Below the pieces are notes generated by a model. It saw nothing but the letters and a program-made list of their open reading frames with translations. It had not been told where the DNA came from and made no database searches. DNA of 64,000 bases, taken from Cavenderia fasciculata (lineage: Eukaryota > Evosea > Eumycetozoa > Acytosteliales > Cavenderiaceae). Each line of letters opens with the position of its first letter. The first letter of the stretch is position 1. The translations under genes were made by a program, and so were the position numbers. Positions 22,821-38,544 of the stretch are shown here, one piece after another. The stretch lies in assembly GCF_000203815.1 (NCBI RefSeq), contig NW_004457711.1, forward strand, positions 484,610 to 548,609, in the 5' to 3' direction.

Positions 22821-24140
22821 ATGAGTGAAATATTCGAATCAGATGTTATAGTATTCCTTGGGACACCTGTAAATCAAGATGAACATGATAAATTGGTAGA
22901 AAAGATTGAAGAGGCTGGTGGAACCATTGCTAGAGCAATCAATAAAAAGGTAGGTACAAACTAATAGTAATGTGCAATAGAGATCAAACATTTTGTATTA
23001 TGCTGTTGACTAATTCATCATCATTTGTAGACTACAATAGTTATATGTGATGATATATCAGTTGATGTATCAAAGGCAACTACACTAAGTGTACCTGTTG
23101 CAAAGAGTGAATATATCAGTGAATCATTCAAAGCAGACAAGAGACTTGAACCAAAAGATTACTTGCTCGCTGCAACTGACAAGAAGAGAAAGTCAAGAGA
23201 TGACACTGCTGATAATACTAATAATGACGATAACATGGATGTTGATGGTAATGGTACGACTACTACAGTGTCAACTGCTGGATCTACACCTGATACTACA
23301 ACCTCTCAAGATGACCAAGCAATTAAAAAGAAAAAGGTTGTAGTTGATATCAATAGTTTCCTCATTAAAGACAACAAATGGTGTGGTACATGTTCTGCAG
23401 GCGATGAAATATACCCATTCTTTTGGACACTTAGTGATCGTGTTGGAGACGATATTTCAGGTGAGATTGAATGGCCAACACTGGAAGGTGCTAAATCCAA
23501 GTTCCGTGGAACAGTAGATTCAGTTGCTGAAACTGTTGAATGGGAAGAATACGAAGCAATCTGTGAAGAGGATCAATTGGAACTGCCTCAAAAGTATAGT
23601 GCCAAGTTTGTCTATAATCCAGCATCTAGCAAACCACCTTCTCTTGAAGGCAAGACTACTACAGACCCAGCCGAACCATCTACATTCAAGATTACACTCA
23701 ACAAAAAGTCATTGTCTATGATTACATCTGCTGTACCCGCTGCTACTGCCTCTGCTGCTGCCGCTGTAACAACACCTCCACCTCCTTCTATCCCCCTTTC
23801 ATTCTTGGTTGCTGGTGCCAGTTTTGAAGGTAACCTCATCCAACAATTCCCATTGGTTCTAAAGATCACCTCTAGAAAGAGTCCAAAAACAGTAGAAGGT
23901 ACTATTGAATGGACGCAACTCTCTACCAAAACAAAGATCAAGGGTACTGTCGACGGTGACCAAATTCAATTCACAGAATACGAAGTGTTTGCTGGTGATG
24001 GTGTAGAGTTGCCAGTTGAATACAAAGGAAAAATAGCTTCAAAAGATACTACCAAAAAAGATATCCTTGGTGATGATATTTTAATTGGTGATTATAAATT
24101 GGATTCTGGTCCAAAAGGAAAATTCGAATTAATCAAATAA
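22821..24140 (+). CDS. BRCT-domain protein with internal C-terminal repeat
   Basis: Exons 22821-22949 and 23031-24140 give 412 residues. Residues 1-95 read as a BRCT-like fold: a first strand (DVIVFLGT), a helix with EAGGTIA (the usual GG turn), TTIVICDD, and a Ser-Glu-Tyr-Ile helix where the conserved tryptophan would lie. A spacer rich in T, N and D carries a KKKK basic patch that could be a nuclear signal. The C-terminal half holds two copies of one module (IEWPTLEGAKSKFRGTVD and IEWTQLSTKTKIKGTVD, each followed by an acidic (E/Y)-E-L-P-(Q/V)-(K/E)-Y motif), about residues 200-260 and 320-385. BRCT domains bind phosphopeptides in DNA repair; the role here is unknown. Confidence 0.75.
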
Positions 24141-24479
24141 TCACCATAATTAAATAATAATTAATAATAAACAATCAAAAAACTAACCAACTTGTTATAC
24201 TAGTAAAATATAAATGTAAAAAAAAAAGATATAGTTGGATTTATTCAAATTGTTGGTTGATACAAAAAAGATAATGTTGTTTGTTGATTATTATTATTTA
24301 TATAAATCAAAGCTTGTTGTTATTATTGTTGTTGTTGTAAAGGTATACTTTTTTTTAATGTTATTAATACGAAATGGAATGAAAAAAAAAATAGGTATGT
24401 AGGTAATATTGTTTTTGTTTTGTTTTGTTTTGTTGTTTTAAAAAATATGGAATTGTGATATTTAATTAATTATTTAAAT
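24141..24479. other. Convergent 3' spacer
   Basis: AT-rich, with T and A runs expected at polyadenylation regions. No gene seen. Confidence 0.6.
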
Positions 24480-25900
24480 TTACTTTTTGATTGGTTTCTT
24501 CTTGCTTTGTGCAGTTCTACGTGAAAATACTTCTTCAATAGCCTTTTTGAAACAAATAAAGTTATAATCAATTAAACCTATAAAAAAAAAAAGAATTAAT
24601 AAATTGTACAATATATTTATATATATTTTATATTTTATATTTTTCATACCATGCTTATCAAAATTAGATTCACGAAGGAGACAAACTAAAGCCAAATACT
24701 TGTTAACTTCCCTCAAGTACAAAACCATTCCATTGTTGAGTTTAATTACAGAGTGTGATTGTTGGTCATAACCCAAACCCTCCTCTTCTTCTCTGAGACC
24801 ATAGATACATGAAACATCAATGACAACATCTATCATATCACTGCACAATTCGTAGGTTTGCATATCGACTGGTGAATTATCAGTAGCAACATAAATCTTG
24901 CTAACAACATCTACAAGGAATGCCTTTTCAATTCTTGATCTCTAATATAAATACAAATGAATTAATTAATGACGTTCCCTTTTTTTGTTTGTTTTGTTTT
25001 GTTTTGTTTGAACATACAGAAATAAAGACATCCAAAAGGTTTTCCAAAGTTGGGAGTTGTGGAATAAGTTTTTGAATGACCTTTGAGAAAGCTTCAAATA
25101 TAGAGTGATCATAGATGGATGTAACGTAGAAACTTGGGTGAATATGAATGTTGGCATCTGCTAATTCATCAGTTGCCTTTTGTTGAATATCACGTTGACG
25201 ATCAATCTTGTGATCATCAGACAAACCATCAGCCTTGTGAATAAATACTTCAAAGTGAATGTTTTGATTAATCTAAACGAATAAGTAAAAAATGTTAAAT
25301 AAGTATATATGAAACAGAGAGTCATTGTTGAGCTGCTATGACATACTTGATGAACTTTAACAATAGTTTGATGTAATTTAACCAAAGCTTCTGTGATATC
25401 ATCTTGAGCATCAATGACAAATACGATGGCACCACAGTTGTTGAGAATGTATTCATAGTCGAATGCTGGATCAAAGAAATCCAATTGACCTGGGAAATCC
25501 CAGATTTGGAATTGAACAAACGAGCTATTTGATATGTCATTCTTTACAACCTTGCTAGTACTTTCTAAAAACAAAGTTTCATTTGGTAACATCTTGTGGA
25601 ATACAACCTTTTGAATTGATGATTTACCTGATCTAAAAAATGATTATATAATAACATGATTAGATACTTTTTGTTTTATTGTATCTTCTTCTTCTTCTCT
25701 ACTATTTATGTTGTTGTCCTGCTACTCTTATAACAGCTGTTGTACTGATATATATCATACCTCTTTAAACCCATAAGGAAGATCTTTGGCTTATTTTCAA
25801 TTTGAGAGGAAGCTTGACCTTCATTTTGATTCTCGCCACCGTATCCCAAGTTACCAAGGAAGGATGATTCGTATTCTTCTCCGTAGTTTTCGTCGCTCAT
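24480..25900 (-). CDS. ragC: RagC/RagD GTPase
   Basis: Five exons (25900-25761, 25632-25347, 25272-25018, 24941-24650, 24577-24480) splice in phase to 356 residues. The G domain has [20 protein letters not shown] (P-loop), [12 protein letters not shown] (G3) and [13 protein letters not shown] (G4). The C-terminal roadblock-like half includes [14 protein letters not shown] and [15 protein letters not shown]. The match to RagC/D rather than RagA/B is clear over the full length. The protein works as a heterodimer with RagA/B on lysosomes or endosomes to recruit TORC1 when amino acids are plentiful. G4 reads HKAD instead of the usual HKVD, a mild change. The start is the first ATG after the CT-rich leader. 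Confidence 0.95.
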
Positions 25901-26880
25901 CTCTCTCTCTCTCTGTGATAACAATTACTCTCTCTTTGATGATAACAAGTAATATATACTACTAGTAGGTAGAGATTGTTCAAAGTGATGAAAAGAGATG
26001 CAAGACCTCTCTTTGAAAAATTCCAAAAAAATAAAAAAATTCTCTCTCTCTCTAATTTTTGTCCAAAGTGTGAGACAAACTGGTTCGAAGATTCTTGTAG
26101 CGAATCAATCATCATTCGAAAAGAAGAATAGATCAAACAGGTAGATAGATAGTATCCATGATGAACTGGATCCAGTGTTGATAAATCGGTTGATGATGTG
26201 ATGATTGATTCAAGTTTAATAGACTAGTCTAAAGTCTTGCGACGACGAACATAACGAGTAATAATAATATAATCATTCAGCTGAATGAGATCTGGTCATA
26301 TAATAAACGTGTTTATTAAACCGATTGTTGTAATGTGAGATAGATAGATATACAAGACCAGTAACTCTTTTTAGTCAATGCATCATCAAAAGCGTCATTG
26401 CATGTGTTGTACAGTACATCATTATTTCCCTCCTCTCATTATAACCCTCATGAGATTGATGTTTTGTTTGTTTTTTTTTTTTAGGACAATCATGCACCCA
26501 ACAAACCACCACCCGAGAGTGCAAAAAGGGGTTTTTGGTCTCTCATTATTTTTTTCATCATTATTAAACACCACGCATCGCTGCTCAACAGACAGAGAGA
26601 AGAGAGAAAGATAATTAGAGATAACTTATTATCCTAGTTTACTATTTATATATATATATATTTATTTAACATTATTAACGTCACAACAAAGAGGGTGATA
26701 TATAATAGAAATTAATCAACCGACAACAACAACAACTACCATTTCGATCTATTTTTAAAAAGCATCAACAAATACACACAACATCAAGAGAGATAGTAAT
26801 ACTACAATCAAGTAATAACAACAAATATTCAAGTAGTACAACTACTATATTAAATAGCACACAATATAGATATATATATA
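25901..26880. other. Divergent promoter region, about 1 kb
   Basis: It lies between ragC (minus) and the TMEM184-like gene (plus). It has short CT, GATA and TA runs and a CAA-rich leader next to the plus-strand gene. No gene seen. Confidence 0.6.
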
Positions 26881-27020
26881 TATATAAATGGAAGATAGTT
26901 AGTTTTAGTTCTACGACGCCAATTGAACCAACACATAATTCTGAAGCACCAACAGAACCACCAAATGACTATACTATAAGACTACCATTTCTATCGAAAA
27001 ATGTACCAGCGCTATGGGCA

Positions 27021-28633
27021 ATGTTTGCCCTGGCCGGCTTGTTTGTAATACTAGCCACTGTCATGTCTGCACATCTTATTTATAAACATCTCAAATACTA
27101 CACGCAACCCGATCATCAAAGATACATAGTCCGTATCGTTTTCATGATCCCAATTTACGCTATTTATTCCCTACTATCCCTTATTTTACATTCTTATCAA
27201 ACTTATTTTGCTTTATTTAGAGATTGGTATGTAAAACAAAGAAAGAGAAAAGAATAGAAAGAAACCAAAGTTATTAATCTTAATTTAATTTAATTTATTT
27301 TATTTTAGTTATGAAGCCTATGTATTATATATGTTTTTTGCTCTAAGTGTTAGTTATGGTGGAGGTGATAAGAATCTTATTACTCATTTTATATCATTAC
27401 CACCTATGAAATTACCAATGCCATTAAATTGTATAAAAGTTAAACCAAACGAGTATGTACAATGAATTGAATTGAATTGGTTTGAATCAATAATATTTAT
27501 TTATTTCTATTTCTATTTCTATTTTAGAACATTTCTTCAAGTTTGTAGAATGGGAATGATGCAATATGTAATTTTAAGACCAGCAGTAACGTTGGCTAGT
27601 GCTATTTTTGAGATATTTGGATACTTTGATGAAGGTAGTTTTGCTGTGAATCGTTTCTATCTCTACAATTCACTACTCATCAATTTGTCAGTCACTGTCG
27701 CACTCTATATTATCGTCGTCTTTTATCAAGCAACCATCGAAGAGTTGTCACCTTACAAGCCACTATTAAAATTCACATCGATTAAAATTGTCGTATTCTT
27801 TTGTTTCTGGCAATCAATTGTAATCTCTGGTTTTGAAAACTTTGGTTGGATTCCAACTCTTGATGGTTGGGATGTTGGTGAAGTTTCTGTTGGTTTAAAT
27901 GTAAGTGAAACAAAAAAGTAGAAGAAGAAGAAAGAAGAAGATCATAAATATATTAATTGATTTTATTTATTTATTTCTAGAACTTTTTAATTTGTTTTGA
28001 AATGTTTGGAGTTGCAATCTTACATATATACGCATTCCCATATGAATTGTATAGAGTTCGTGCTTTTAGTTCAGCACCACTTATTCATCGTGTTGAAATG
28101 GGTACGGTATTCAAAAGTGTCATCAACTCGGTCAGTCAGCGTGATATGGTCAAGGAAACAGTACATGCATTCAAGGGTACAAAGATTACAGATGGTCAAA
28201 AAGAATATAAAGGTTTGGAGAATGATGAATATGCTCCTTTTCAAGTCGATGAAATTGAAATGGTAAGTAATAATAATATGTAATAATAATAATCAATTTC
28301 AAATGATTAATCATATTATTCTTCTTTTTATCTTATATTTTTTAGGGAGATTTCACTTCTTATCAAGATGGGGGAGATTTGGTTTTGGAAATGGGAGATA
28401 AAGAGCATAATGGTGCCTCTAGGGATTATATTAAAGATCCTGTTTCGACAATTATCAAAGGTGGTGGTGCTATTCTCAATGGTGCCGCTCCAATGATTAG
28501 CGATGAAGATTTCTTCTCACTTATGAATAACGATTATTCAAATATAGATTTTACTGGTATCGACCAAGACGCTTTAGAAGGTTTAGATTTTGACGACGAT
28601 GATGAGGATATGACATTTACTGCAAGAAGATAA
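27021..28633 (+). CDS. TMEM184/OSTalpha-family membrane protein
   Basis: Exons 27021-27226, 27309-27452, 27528-27900, 27981-28262 and 28346-28633 are in phase (430 residues). The family signature is plain: YTQPDHQRYIVRIVFMIPIY, then RDCYEAYVLYMFFAL, PLNCIKVKPNETFLQVCRMG, and later FCFWQS. Six to seven helices are followed by an acidic cytosolic tail. OSTalpha/TMEM184/LAZ1 proteins sit in endosomal or plasma membranes and are linked to solute transport or trafficking. The start is uncertain: the frame is open and protein-like (EPTHNSEAPTEPPNDY) for about 130 bases upstream, but no in-frame ATG is present. An ATG at 26888 is in another frame and hits a stop after four codons. Confidence 0.88.
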
Positions 28634-28641
28634 ATCAAAAC

Positions 28642-28680
<39 letters not shown>

Positions 28681-29432
28681 TAGTAATATTACTACTAATA
28701 ATAATATAATCAATAACCTACCAACAAGGAAAGACCCTTTTCAACCCTTATCGCTACATGTAAATCAAACAGACAAAATTGGTTGGGGTCTTTTTCTTTT
28801 TTTTAAATTATTTATTTACAAATCAACATCAAAACTTACTACTATAGTTTGAGTTTGACAACAAATAAACAATAACCCAAATAATAATAATAATAATAAC
28901 AACAAGAAATAATAACTAAAACAGCCAACCATAACTTGAAAGAATACTTTTAATATAATTCTATTATTCTTGACAATAAAGAATCAATCTCAATAATACA
29001 ATTTGTATTATATATACTATTATCTTTTAGATAAATCATTCCAGTTGTTTCCAGCAACAAATAATTAATTTGCTCTCATCCTACAATTAATTGTGTGACT
29101 CACCAAACGTTTTCTCTATATTTTTCGAGATGAACATTCATGAACTTTTCGGATTTACAAATTAATTTATTTATTTTTAGGTCAAAGTTTTAACTGACTT
29201 TCTAACTTGGTTTGGATAGGCGACCACCCAATATCGTGGTGCACTATATATGTATATACAATTAGGTTTATAACATTACTCTATTAGTTTAGTGATTCTT
29301 AAGAGACATCATTCATCATTATTTAGAACGATAGTAATAACAGTAGTAAAAGAGGAGCAACAGTTTACTCGAGACTCTTCTCTTTGTATTAGCCATATAC
29401 CTTAGTTAAAATTTATATACGAGCTAGTATCG
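28634..29432. other. Intergenic region, 0.8 kb
   Basis: An AAT repeat (about 28645-28680) and AT-rich DNA. No gene or clear RNA was seen. Shared 3' region of the TMEM184-like gene and promoter of the next gene. Confidence 0.6.
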
Positions 29433-30698
29433 ATGTTACCTATAATTGCAACATCTGCAATTTCATTTGCATTCCTTGTATTTGCATCATGGTGTGTAGG
29501 TGAAGGAGGTGAAATATTGGGAAAGAAATATGATGCATCGATTATTGGAGGTTTAGTTATAGCTTGGTTAAATACAGGTAAGCAATGATTATATAAATAT
29601 TGATCAATGATATATAAATATATTTACTTACCTTTTCTTCTTCTTTTCTTCTTCTTTTCTTTAGCACCAGAGGCAATATTTTTTATAACAGCATTATCAA
29701 GTGGTAATGTTAGATTTGCAGTTGGAGCAGTGAGCGGTAGTTCTATAGTAGTTTGTACTATAGCTTTGGGAGCATGTTTGTGGATAGGAGGAAGGAATAG
29801 AAAGAGTGGAACCATTCAGTTGCAACCACAAGTAAAGAAGCAATGTTTAATATTGCTCATGTCATTGGTCATTCCATTTTCACTATTGGTTACTGGATTT
29901 CACTATGTCTTTGGTTTGATTGGTGTAGCATACTATTTGGCATTTATCGCATACAGTTTGATGCATCGTCTACCAGAAGACGAAAAGAAGGAAGAAGATT
30001 TAGAGTTGGCAGAGGGCGATGGTGCCGACGATGTTGAAGAAGATGAACACGACGAACCACTCGCCAAGGGTGTATTATTATTGTTTATTGGTGGTACCAT
30101 TATTTGTTTCTTTTCCAAACCTTTTATCGACAGTATCGTATCTCTTGCCACAACTCTTAGTATAAACCCAATCATGCTTGCCTTTTTCCTTGCACCAATT
30201 GCAAGTGAAATGCCAGAGATTTTGGAAAGTGTTTCTCTCTCACGTAAAGGCAATACTCAAAATATTAATATTGCTTATTCAAATCTAATTGGTGGTACTA
30301 TAACTAAAACTTCTGTTCTTATGGGTGTATGTAAAATTAGACACTATATATATATATAAATTATTTCTCTAACAGTACTTTCTTTTTACTTTTTTTTTTT
30401 AGTATATTTTGTCTTTTACGGATCATCAAAAGGATTTGAATGGGAATCACCAACTTATTCATTATGTATAACTTTAATTATTATTTGTTCGGCGGCAGCT
30501 GGAGGAATGGGATATTTCCTTCCCAAACTTAATCAAAATCATGGACTCGCTCTATTTGCTCTTTTCACAATAACTGGTATCATTCAGTACTATTACAACG
30601 TTAATATCACAGATGATGTGATAACTTCGACCTCGATAGAGGCATTATCAGTAGCCTCTTCTTTAATTCAAGATACAACAAATTCTATTCTATCATAA
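29433..30698 (+). CDS. CaCA-superfamily cation exchanger
   Basis: Exons 29433-29577, 29665-30324 and 30403-30698 give 366 residues. The first alpha repeat reads CVGEGGEILGKKYDAS...NTAPEAIFFITALSSGN...AVGAVSGSS, and the second APIASEMPEILESVSLSRKG...NIAYSNLIGG, with the conserved acidic residue in each PE pair. They are separated by helices and an acidic cytosolic loop (about 185-210). This matches Na+/Ca2+ or H+/Ca2+ exchangers, which move cations against an ion gradient. It is shorter than animal NCX and has no Calx-beta domain. To stay in frame the second intron must use a GTGTAT donor at 30325; the more typical GTATGT two bases later leads to an early stop. Confidence 0.82.
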
Positions 30699-30824
30699 TA
30701 AAACGAAACAGTAAAGTAATATATATATTTTTAAAAACATATAAATTTAATTGTTCATGTCATTTATTATTTAATATATTTTTGTTGTTGTTGTTGTTCT
30801 GTTTGTTTTAGAGATTTGATTTGT

Positions 30825-33800
30825 TTACTTTTTCTTTCCTTTTGGAGCATTTTTAACATTTGGAGTTTTACCTTTTGGAACAGTAATAAATGGTGAAGAT
30901 GATTCATAGGCTAGGGTTGGTTCATCACTTCTTGCCATGAGATAGTCATTGATAAAGTTATTGACTTCAGTTGTGAAACCAAGACATTCACGAGCACATT
31001 CACGGATTTCACTTTCCTTTTTGAGACTGCACAAGAGTTCAGTGACAGTGGCAACATCCATGTTGGTGAGTGGCTTTAATTGTTGGTGACACCATTTGAT
31101 AAAGTCTGACTTTTGTTGTTGCTTTTCTTGTTGTTGTTTTTCTTGTTGTTGCTTGGTACGGATGCTCAATTGTGATCCCTTGACAGCAGACGATTGCTTG
31201 GATGGGAGGATGTTGAGCATGGTCGACTTGCCAACAGTCGATGGAGTGTCCCAGAAAGAGTCGTCATTGACGTTGGTGACTGATGGAGACACTGGTTGTG
31301 GGTGAGCGGGGGTGCTGGTGGGGGCAGAGGAGGTGCTGGTTCTAATCGACAATTGTGGATTACCACCATTGCTGGATGGCTTGGCTGCGACGGTTGGGTT
31401 TGGAATAGGTTGAGAGACATGGTTCAATGACTTTTTGTTGTTGTTGTCGATGGTTTGGTGGAGAAGAGAAGTGTCAACTGGCAATGGAGGTGGAACACCG
31501 CCCCATGGTGACGATGGGTTAAACTTGATTTGTTGTTGAGCGGCATTTTGTTGTTGTAGTTGTTGTTGTAGTTGTTGTTGCTCTTGTTGTTGTTGACGAA
31601 GACGTTTTTCTTCACGAGCTTGTTCCTTCATAATGTCTTGGATAGATGGTACAGACTTGGAGGCAACTTGTTGAGTGCGTTGTTCGCTGCTGTCCTTGGC
31701 GGCACGTTGTTGTTGTTCGGCTTGGATGTCCTTGAGTGATGGTTGCTTCTTTTGGGCAGGGGTGGTGGCAGTGACAACTGGTACAACTGGGGCGACTGGT
31801 GCAACTGGCTCGACGACAGCGACAGCGGCAGTAGTAGGGGCAGTGTTACCCCAGGTTTGTCCGGCATGAGCCCACTTTAACAAGACGTTTTGTTCGTGTT
31901 GGTGTTCGAGAGCTTCCTTTTCCTCTCTGATACGTCTCTCTTCGTTTTCTTTTTCTCTCTTTTTCGAGTCCTTCTTTTCTTGTGCTTGGATCTCGACAAG
32001 TGAACGCTTGTCAGTCTTTGGAGTGTCGACTGGTTGAACAGAGGCCCATGGATTGGCAGTGTTCAAGGCGACAGCCTCAATGCTGGCAGAGATGGACTCG
32101 ATGGTTGGTGACAATGTCTTTTCTGGGAGCTCGTGTGATACGACTACACTGCTGGCTGCTTCAAACTCTACATTATTAACACCCAACTTGGAGTTTTCCT
32201 TCTTTGGTACTGGAACATTCAAACCACTGGATGATGGTGCTGATACTCCCCAGAAATTAGATGAATCATCAACAACTTTGTTGTTAATAACTGGTTTAAC
32301 CTCTTCTTGTTGTTTCAATTCAACAGCTTGTTGTTGTGGAGATGATGGTGTTTGAATTTCTTCTTGTTGTTGTTGTTGTTGAGCAGCTTGAGCGGCAGCT
32401 TGTTGAGCAGCAGCCTGTAGAGCAGCTTGTTGTTGAGCAGCGGCTTGTTGTTGTTGTTGCATCATCATTCTTTGCATCATCATTTGTTGTTGTGCTTGTT
32501 GAGCTTGTTGTTGTTGTTGCATGTAGAATTGTTGTTGATATTGCATGACGTCGTTCATTTGTGGCTGTTGTTGTGGTTGTTGTTGTTGGGGTTGTGGGAA
32601 TTGCATAAACTTGATAGCATTGTATTGTTGTAATAATTGACGTTGAGATTGTTGGTTGATGAGATAGTAGGTTTGGAATTGTTGTAATTGGAGTGGGACC
32701 GGTTGACCTTGTTGTGGTGGCGATCTTTCGTAGATCTGCTTGAGTTGTGCTTCCATGAGTTGTGCTTGGTCGATCAACTGCTTCATCTGCATCTCAATCT
32801 TTTGCATCTCTTGTTTTTGTTGTTGTTGGAATAACATATACTTTTGGTATACTTCCATTGCCTCTTGTTGGTTCAATCCTCCGGCTTGTACGGGGGAAGG
32901 TGATGCATTGTTTTGTTGTTGTTGTTGCGCTAGTTGCTGTTGTTGTTGTTGTTGTTGTGCAAGTTGTTGAGCTTGAGCTTGTTGGAAAAACGATTGAATG
33001 GGTGGCATGGACTGTTGCGAATCGTTGAAATGGTTGGTGGGCTGTTGGACAACGACGGGGGCGGGCAAGTCGTCGCCGAGGATCTTCTTCTCCACCTCGC
33101 CGACCACACCGTGCAAGATCTTCTCATCCTCGTCGTCGTCATCATTGGCTTCCTCGAGCAGCTCGCCGTGGTGGCCAAACTCGTCTCCCTCCTTGTCGAC
33201 AGACACCTCGTCTTCGGTGGTGGGCTCCTCGTCGAGCAACTCGTGGGGTTCAAGCATCTCCGAGTCATTCACGTTAAAGGACATCGTGAATGGCGAGTCG
33301 TTGCCAACATAGGACAACAACTTTTTCAACTCAAAGAATCGTCCAGTCTCGCCACGCTTCACCTTGAGGTTGGCCGTAAAGTAGCCAGCCTTGTGCCACT
33401 CGTCCATACCCTTTGCTGGGAATGGACCTTGCGTCACGTTTTGTGGATCGAGGTAATACCACTGTGGGTGGTTTTGCTGATGTCCACCATACGAACCCGA
33501 TCTGTTTCCTCCATCAGATCCCCCCTCCTTTCTCCATGAAGCCGAATTGGATCCGGTTCCAGTATTACCATTCCATTTATTTTGTTGTTTCAATCCATTT
33601 GGTGAATCTCTAGAGATTCTATTACCGTCCACTAGAAAAATTAAAAGTAAAAGTAATTAGTATAAGGTAAAAAGTATCAAAGATGTTTAACATCTTTTCA
33701 TTTTTGTCGACATACAATCTTTTCTACCACCCAAACCTCTATTTTGAATGCCTATTGAACCACCACTTGAATTCATCATATTTCTACGTTTGTTCAGGTT

Positions 33801-34683
33801 GTTGGCAGGATCATAGACAAAGTTCATATTGACTGGGGATTGGTTCTCTTCCGAGAGGATGTGCGAATGACCGGTCAAGCTGTCTGGCACTCTGGCACTG
33901 GGATTGAATAGGTTTAGCAACTCTTCCTTGCTATATTGCTTCTTGTTTCCAATGACCAATGGAGAGGATGAAGTCGACGACGACAACGATGATTTGTGTT
34001 GGTGGTTGGGTGTGCCTCCACCAAAGTATTTCATTCCATTTTGGCTGTTGTTGAGCGACGATGAGTTGGCTGCTGCGGGTGTTGATGGAGTACTAGTGTT
34101 GCTATTGATACTGCCAAATTCGCCAGAGTGACGACTAGGCATACCAGACATGTCCCCACTTCTTCTCATAAATGATTGGTGTTGGTTGTAACCTCCCTGT
34201 CCCATAACGGACGGTCCATTGGGTGTCTTGGTGAATAGTTGTTGTTGTTGCTGTTGTTGTTGCAGTTGCTGTTGTTGTTGTGGTGGTGGATTGTAGTGAG
34301 GCATGTTGGCAGTCTGTTGACTCAACTGGCTCAATGAAAGTGATGCAAATTTTGCTGCTCCACTTTGTGGGGATGTAATCCCCCCTGGATTAGTTTGACC
34401 CATTGGTCCAATTCCTATCAGATAAAAGATAGATAGATAGAAAAAGAAAATAAGTAAGGTAAGGGAAAGGGAAAGGGAGAGGGAAAGTAAAGATATTATG
34501 TGTATGGATGAAAAACTAGGTTAGAAATGTAAAGAGAACTTTTCTTTTTTTTTTTTTTTGAGTTTCAAGTTCATTCAGTTTTTGATTTAGAAAGACTATT
34601 GTCTCTCTCTATTCTCTTTCTTTCAATCACTATATATTATATTAGTTGTTTGATAATTTACCTATACCTGATTGCATGTTCAT
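30825..34683 (-). CDS. GIGYF homologue (GYF domain, 4E-binding motif)
   Basis: Exons 34683-34662, 34414-33716 and 33631-30825 splice in phase to 1175 residues. Near residue 158 is YSKEELLNLF, the Y-x4-L-hydrophobic motif by which GIGYF proteins bind eIF4E2/4EHP. At about 298-345 is a GYF domain (WYYLDPQNVTQGPF...MDEWHKAGYF), which binds proline-rich peptides. A long glutamine-rich middle, a charged coiled-coil stretch (KKREKENEERRIREEKEALEH) and a helical C-terminal block (VATVTELLCSLKKE) follow. GIGYF-4EHP complexes repress translation and promote mRNA decay; the same role here is an inference from the shared pair of motifs. The first exon is only 22 bases. Confidence 0.9.
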
Positions 34684-35657
34684 TTTTTTAGTATTCATTG
34701 ATGCTTTGCTTGAATAATTCTTCTTCTTGTTGTTTTGCTTTATCCTATCTGACTGAAACGATAACTGATATATCTACTCTGTGATTACGACTATAATAAA
34801 GAAAGAAAAGGAAAGGTAATGAAAAGGGTAATAGGAAGGAAAAAAGTTAATTTTTTTGTTTTCTATGACTTTCTAGAAATTAGAAGAAATATGAATGACG
34901 AGTACAACTACGACTTCAACAACAACTACTACTACAACAATAACTATATACAAAAAGAAGTAGATAAACATCAATATCTAATATTTCAGATTCCTCAAAC
35001 CCTACGAGTTGTCTTATCTGAGTGCAGCCGTCTCCCTGTTCCTCACATAGAGACACCCTCCTCTTCTTACCCAGCACACATATTAATACAAATTGATCGT
35101 AGTACTATAGTCGATTTGTGATGAGTGATAGTGAAGAGGTCTTGTATTTTTAGGTTGTATCGTCTATCTGCTACTACTACTGTAATTTGTTGTTATGTTC
35201 TCTCATCCTTTGTTATGTATATTATCTCTGTCTGCCTTTCTGTCTGTCTGTTTGTTTGTTTGCTGTGAATGATTGATGATGATGATGAAATAGAGTGAGA
35301 GTTACGACGATGATGACGTGGTGGTGATAATTACAGTTTCTATATCTCTTTGTGTATTTGTGCATTAAAAAGTGAAGTTGATATCAATTTCTGGAGGGAC
35401 TGGCTCGAGCCACCCAAAAATTGAAAAATTAAAAAAAATAAAAATAAATATTTAACCGTATGCCGTTTGGTTGTATGTGTGTATAATATGGTTTTTCAGG
35501 ATTGAAAGATGTTAAGTGAGTTTTTTTTTTTAATATTATTTTGGTTTAAGTGTCAAGAAGACAATAGGTAGGATAGGATAGGATCTTTTTAATCACATAA
35601 ACTATTTCAATAATTAATATTTTTTATGTTTATTATTATTAATTATTGGTGGTCGAT
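34684..35657. other. Intergenic region, about 1 kb
   Basis: Upstream region of the GIGYF gene and 3' region of the CDC5L gene. Short GATA, GTCT and GATGAT runs. A 100-codon frame at 34819-35121 is Asn/Tyr-rich and unsupported. Confidence 0.55.

Positions 35658-38544
<2,887 letters not shown>

Noticed and set aside
32934-33539. Plus-strand 201-codon frame
   Set aside because: Antisense shadow of the glutamine-rich GIGYF exon; leucine runs come from GTT repeats.
34819-35121. 100-codon Asn/Tyr-rich frame
   Set aside because: Low-complexity AAC/TAC repeats, no intron or homology signal; probably leader or spacer DNA.
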